NCBI GenBank assembly: GCA_015490475.1
Contig: WFXT01000094.1
Span: 1 to 9,787 of the forward strand
Direction: 5' to 3'
Length of the DNA stretch: 9,787 nt
Source of the DNA: Bacteroidota bacterium
Lineage (GTDB): Bacteria; Bacteroidota; Bacteroidia; JAADEI01
The translations under genes were made by a program, and so were the position numbers. Positions within the stretch are counted from its first letter, which is position 1. Each line of letters begins with the position of its first letter. The notes beneath the pieces are model-generated. The model was not told the DNA's origin and did not search any database. It saw only the letters and a list, made by a program, of their open reading frames with translations. This document shows, piece by piece, positions 8,001 to 9,787 of this stretch.

Positions 8001-9028
8001 ATGACTTGTTCTCATTTGAGCTGGTTATAACTCCAGATAAGAGCAAATGGAGTAGGGCACCAGTGCTTGAAGCAGGTGATGACCCGTCACTTACAGAAGG
8101 TGGTGCACTTAGGTTTACGTTGCGTAGGCACGCAGGACTTAATATTGATGGCACATATAGTTCTTCACCTTTGGATACGGGTATGGGTTACTTCCCGGGA
8201 TATGCCATTAATCTTGAAACAGGTGAACGTGTTATTATTCTCTATGCTGAGAATTCCATAGAAGGTGCTCATAATGGTAGGGATATGATATGGAATCCTA
8301 CTTCTACAGTGTTTGAGAGAGCAGGCAATAATTTTGACATCGTTGCTGGTGGTGAACACTATATCTATATAACTAACTTGCCATATACCAATACATACCT
8401 CAATATTCTTAAGACTATGCTTAAATCAGCCGCTGAAGGTTGGGATACAGTTTTAGCTAAGTATATCCAGTGGGTTGGAGTGCCTCTGTTGGCTCCTGGC
8501 TTTGAATGGAAACCGATGAGCGAAGGTCTTGTTCCCACAGAGGTTAGAATTAGATATATTGTCTCTAAGCCGTTCTATAGGGTTGTTCAACCCAATGCCC
8601 TCAATGATGGCTATCCTGTTTATGAGTTCTCAATGGCTGGCTTTGAGCCTACAATCGGGGACGACTCAATTAAATCAACTCTGCTGGACTCTATACGAAT
8701 TGTTCCTAATCCTTACTACGGATATTCCGAATATGAAGACAGTAGGATTGATAACAGAATTAAGATTATTAACTTGCCTCCTAAGGCAGAAATTGCCATC
8801 TATAGCATAGATGGAACTCTTATTAAGAACCTCTATTATGAATCTGTGACAGACAACTTGTTAGGTGATGATGGTGATGAAGGAGCAATTGAGTGGGACC
8901 TTACCAATAATGCTGGAATACCGATTTCAAGTGGGTTGTACTTAATTCACGTTAAAGTGCCTGAAGTAGGCGACAAAATTCTCAAATTCTTCGCTATTAT
9001 GAGACCTGTTGACCTGCAATCATTCTAA
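5009..9028 (+). CDS. Very large secreted protein with T9SS-type/FlgD-Ig-like C-terminal domain, function unknown
   Basis: 1339 residues if begun at 5009. An in-frame ATG at 5033 (residue 9) is an equally good or better start because it has A at -3 and a leader like that of the receptor gene. Either way a Sec signal peptide precedes a likely cut after T-S-A (residue 34), with no lipobox. All seven cysteines (61, 151, 307, 315, 334, 431, 474) lie in the first 480 residues, which also hold many conserved-looking Trp/Gly patches and an EF-hand-like Asp motif D-V-D-G-D-G (215-220), probably binding calcium. Residues about 497-655 resemble an expanded fibronectin-III-like fold (F-E-G-Y-L-I-Y, then P-Y-Y-F-M-V-I-A-Y). 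A Gly/Ala-rich linker near 712-718 follows, then a long cysteine-free region. The last ~110 residues resemble a T9SS sorting or FlgD Ig-like domain. I recognise no enzyme active site. It is probably surface-anchored or secreted and works with the flanking receptor and PorV-like protein; that role is inferred from gene order only. Confidence 0.85.
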   Translation: MQAKKSVNMTKGFYRMGLLLALVLGFLASSVTSAREMIGYERVAKPKKKTVRKGAIRGADCDPASSQVDLDINNVRARILGGGDMWWDLIGNAQYEVPKGSGKHAMFAAAIWIGGFDPSGNLRLAAQTYRQSGNDFWPGPLLNGTVDNQTCREWDKHFKVLRSEIDAFLADYQDNGVIDEPIPLSIREWPAVGNPFTTRDDKFIGRPYGLAPFVDVDGDGLYNPTKGDYPDVPGDMAIWWVYNDKGNIHGETNAEPIGIEIQALAFAFQTNDEINDMTFYKYVLINHATTTLDSAYIAQWVDPDLGCYQNDYVGCDTILSLGFVYNGTLPDVDCGSPGYEPLRPAAGTDFFKGPYDPDKQEYLGMSAFIYFNNDFSVTGNPTDGIHFYNYMSGSWKDGSPVTFGGNGYGGTQRTNYMFPSDPSDPTGWSECSAGNQPADRRYVMSSGPFRLLPGAVNEVVIGAVWANDPTWTLCAPLTVLKAADEKAQTLFDLNFQLLDGPEAPNMTIRELDRKLVITLWNRKGSNNENEDFRIVDKINITDIRRLGSPDSFYKFEGYLIYQLAGPDVTARELNDPTRARLIAQFDIENGIKTLVNWTFDKDNQAWIPEVKVEGADKGIKHTIVVTQDAFGKGGATTLINNRPYYFMVIAYAANRFRKFVPGDTLPGQTVEFLPGRKNVRVYTAIPHKPITYQFGTRLNSNYGDGPIVKRLAGGGAAGATLEFTDEAHNLLSAIDPASPDAAKSQYAYYKPRTAPIDVQVVDPLKVVPSTYRVYIKPAALALAGIENRPVNPGDTTFYIYDVDAGQIVYADVVDTVYLGFDGANDVYEYRATIQRLNEYVLQDRGISLTFKQYKPLKEQILEGRGIVEASITFADVNQQWLIGVNDDDGFSLLDWIKSGNTRGNYNKARGSLTSVGDYEYDLDTALGSVYFDSLDIRFMDPEAIFEATNIKWFAPYMLANGDRTAGLAPAIMEDDPANYYLTDINTLLDFYSARKSFDDLFSFELVITPDKSKWSRAPVLEAGDDPSLTEGGALRFTLRRHAGLNIDGTYSSSPLDTGMGYFPGYAINLETGERVIILYAENSIEGAHNGRDMIWNPTSTVFERAGNNFDIVAGGEHYIYITNLPYTNTYLNILKTMLKSAAEGWDTVLAKYIQWVGVPLLAPGFEWKPMSEGLVPTEVRIRYIVSKPFYRVVQPNALNDGYPVYEFSMAGFEPTIGDDSIKSTLLDSIRIVPNPYYGYSEYEDSRIDNRIKIINLPPKAEIAIYSIDGTLIKNLYYESVTDNLLGDDGDEGAIEWDLTNNAGIPISSGLYLIHVKVPEVGDKILKFFAIMRPVDLQSF
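5651..5668 (+). other. EF-hand-like calcium-binding Asp motif in the secreted protein
   Basis: Codons for D-V-D-G-D-G (residues 215-220), followed by L-Y-N-P-T-K-G-D-Y-P-D. Asp at positions 1, 3 and 5 of the loop with Gly at 4 and 6, plus a downstream Asp, matches the DxDxDG calcium loop of dockerin and thrombospondin type 3 style repeats. Only one copy was seen, so it probably stabilises the fold rather than forming a repeat array. Confidence 0.5.
8684..9025 (+). other. C-terminal sorting-like domain of the giant secreted protein
   Basis: Codons for residues about 1226-1339. It opens with V-P-N-P-Y-Y-G (PNP at 1233-1235), the usual opening of T9SS type A tails. It continues with I-A-I-Y-S-I-D-G-T-L-I-K, has an acidic D-D-G-D-E insertion at 1287-1291, and then I-E-W-D-L-T-N-N-A-G and S-S-G-L-Y-L-I-H-V. 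The W-D-x-T-N-N-A-G / S-G-x-Y pairing is also typical of FlgD Ig-like domains, to which T9SS tails are structurally akin. Ordinary type A tails are about 70-80 residues and stop soon after the last Lys-containing strand. This one is longer and carries an extra M-R-P-V-D-L-Q-S-F ending. A sorting function is likely but not proven. Confidence 0.65.
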
Positions 9029-9050
9029 TTGTCTTAAAATGCTTATCACA

Positions 9051-9787
9051 ATGAGAAGGCTCGCAATACTAACGGGATTGGTAATAGGAGCAACAGTTTC
9101 CCTGCATGCTGGTAATCCCGACAGAGTCGGTGAAGCGGGAGCCTATGAACTTGTTATGGTGCCATGGGCACGTACAGCAGGGCTTAACTATATTGCTTCA
9201 TCGTGGATTCAAGGTATAGAAGCTATAAGGCTGAATGTTGGTGGGTTGGCTTTTGTGCCTGGAACGGAATTGGCTCTAACAAGGACTATCTTTTATGCTC
9301 CCAATGTATTAAATGCTACTACACTGGGTATAGGCCAAAAACTCAATGACCAAAGTGCTCTGGGTATTGAAATATTTACTTTGACAGCTGGAGAAATACC
9401 TATCACCACTGAATTACAGCCAGAGGGGACAGGTGGTGTGTATAAACCACAATTTATTAATGTTGCCTTGGCTTATGCACGTCACTTTTCAGATTTTATT
9501 CATGCTGGAATAGTTGTAAGAACCATCTATGAAGGCATTCATGATGTCAATGCTTCAGGCGTTGCTTTTGATGCAGGAGTTCAATATACGGCAGAACGAC
9601 TTCACTTCGGTGTGTCATTGAGGAATATAGGATTCCCTATTAAATACAAGGGAAGCGGAATGTCTCGATTAGTTCTGGATCCCACTGGCAGTTATCAGAT
9701 GACCATGCAAATTCCTTCTGAAGACTTTGAGTTGCCATTGCTTCTGCATATTGGTGCTGCATACGATATTCTGAAGGATGACGGTTG
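9051..9787 (+). CDS. PorV/PorQ-family outer-membrane protein (T9SS-associated), 3' end missing
   Basis: The open frame runs off the right edge; 245 residues are visible. Start at ATG 9051 gives a signal peptide M-R-R-L-A-I-L-T-G-L with probable cleavage after L-H-A (residue 20), and the mature protein begins G-N-P-D-R-V-G. An in-frame ATG at 9039 would add four residues (M-L-I-T) and is less favoured because the 9051 version mirrors the receptor's M-R-R start. The mature N-terminus (G-E-A-G-A-Y-E-L, then G-I-E-A-I-R-L-N-V-G-G-L-A, residues 55-67) follows the PorV/PorQ pattern, in which G-x-E-A-x-x-x-N-x-x-G-L-A is the signature. Alternating strands such as P-Q-F-I-N-V-A-L-A-Y and A-F-D-A-G-V-Q-Y fit a FadL-like beta-barrel. 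Family members belong to the type IX secretion system; PorV carries cargo from the translocon to the attachment complex. Here it directly follows a T9SS-like cargo, 22 bp after its stop, suggesting a partner role. Whether it is the genome's main PorV or a paralogue cannot be told. Confidence 0.83.
   Translation, partial: MRRLAILTGLVIGATVSLHAGNPDRVGEAGAYELVMVPWARTAGLNYIASSWIQGIEAIRLNVGGLAFVPGTELALTRTIFYAPNVLNATTLGIGQKLNDQSALGIEIFTLTAGEIPITTELQPEGTGGVYKPQFINVALAYARHFSDFIHAGIVVRTIYEGIHDVNASGVAFDAGVQYTAERLHFGVSLRNIGFPIKYKGSGMSRLVLDPTGSYQMTMQIPSEDFELPLLLHIGAAYDILKDDG

Overview
The window reads as chromosomal DNA from a member of the Bacteroidota, perhaps from a Saprospira-, Chitinophaga- or Cytophaga-like lineage. 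The sub-lineage is a guess from remembered protein style. The phylum rests on five observations: TAnnTTTG-type -7 promoter boxes, no Shine-Dalgarno sequences but A-rich leaders before start codons, a TonB-dependent receptor with an N-terminal carboxypeptidase-regulatory-like domain, a very large secreted protein ending in a type IX secretion (T9SS)-like C-terminal domain, and a PorV/PorQ-family outer-membrane protein. Base composition is moderately AT-rich, and all genes lie on the + strand, tightly packed.

Layout. Bases 1-1112 are housekeeping: the 3' end of nadC (NAD biosynthesis), followed after 7 bp by a complete NAD-dependent D-2-hydroxyacid dehydrogenase of the phosphoglycerate dehydrogenase family. 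Bases 1113-1202 are the only real intergenic region and carry two overlapping Bacteroidota-type promoters. Bases 1203-9787 are a three-gene outer-membrane and secretion cassette. It comprises a 1263-residue TonB-dependent receptor (not SusC-type), a protein of about 1330 residues exported by Sec with a T9SS/FlgD-Ig-like tail, and a PorV/PorQ-family beta-barrel protein cut off by the window end. The gaps inside the cassette are 14-38 bp and 10-22 bp, depending on start choice, so it is very probably one transcription unit.

Inferred teamwork. The giant protein would be exported by Sec, cross the outer membrane by the T9SS, and possibly be escorted by the PorV-like protein encoded beside it. The TonB-dependent receptor would sit in the same membrane and either import a ligand handled by the secreted protein or be gated by it. 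No enzyme domain is recognisable in the secreted protein, and no SusD, sigma/anti-sigma pair or glycoside hydrolase is visible, so the substrate is unknown. This cassette, with a possibly dedicated PorV-like partner for one cargo, is the most interesting part of the window. No RNA genes, mobile elements, CRISPR arrays or convincing terminators were seen.
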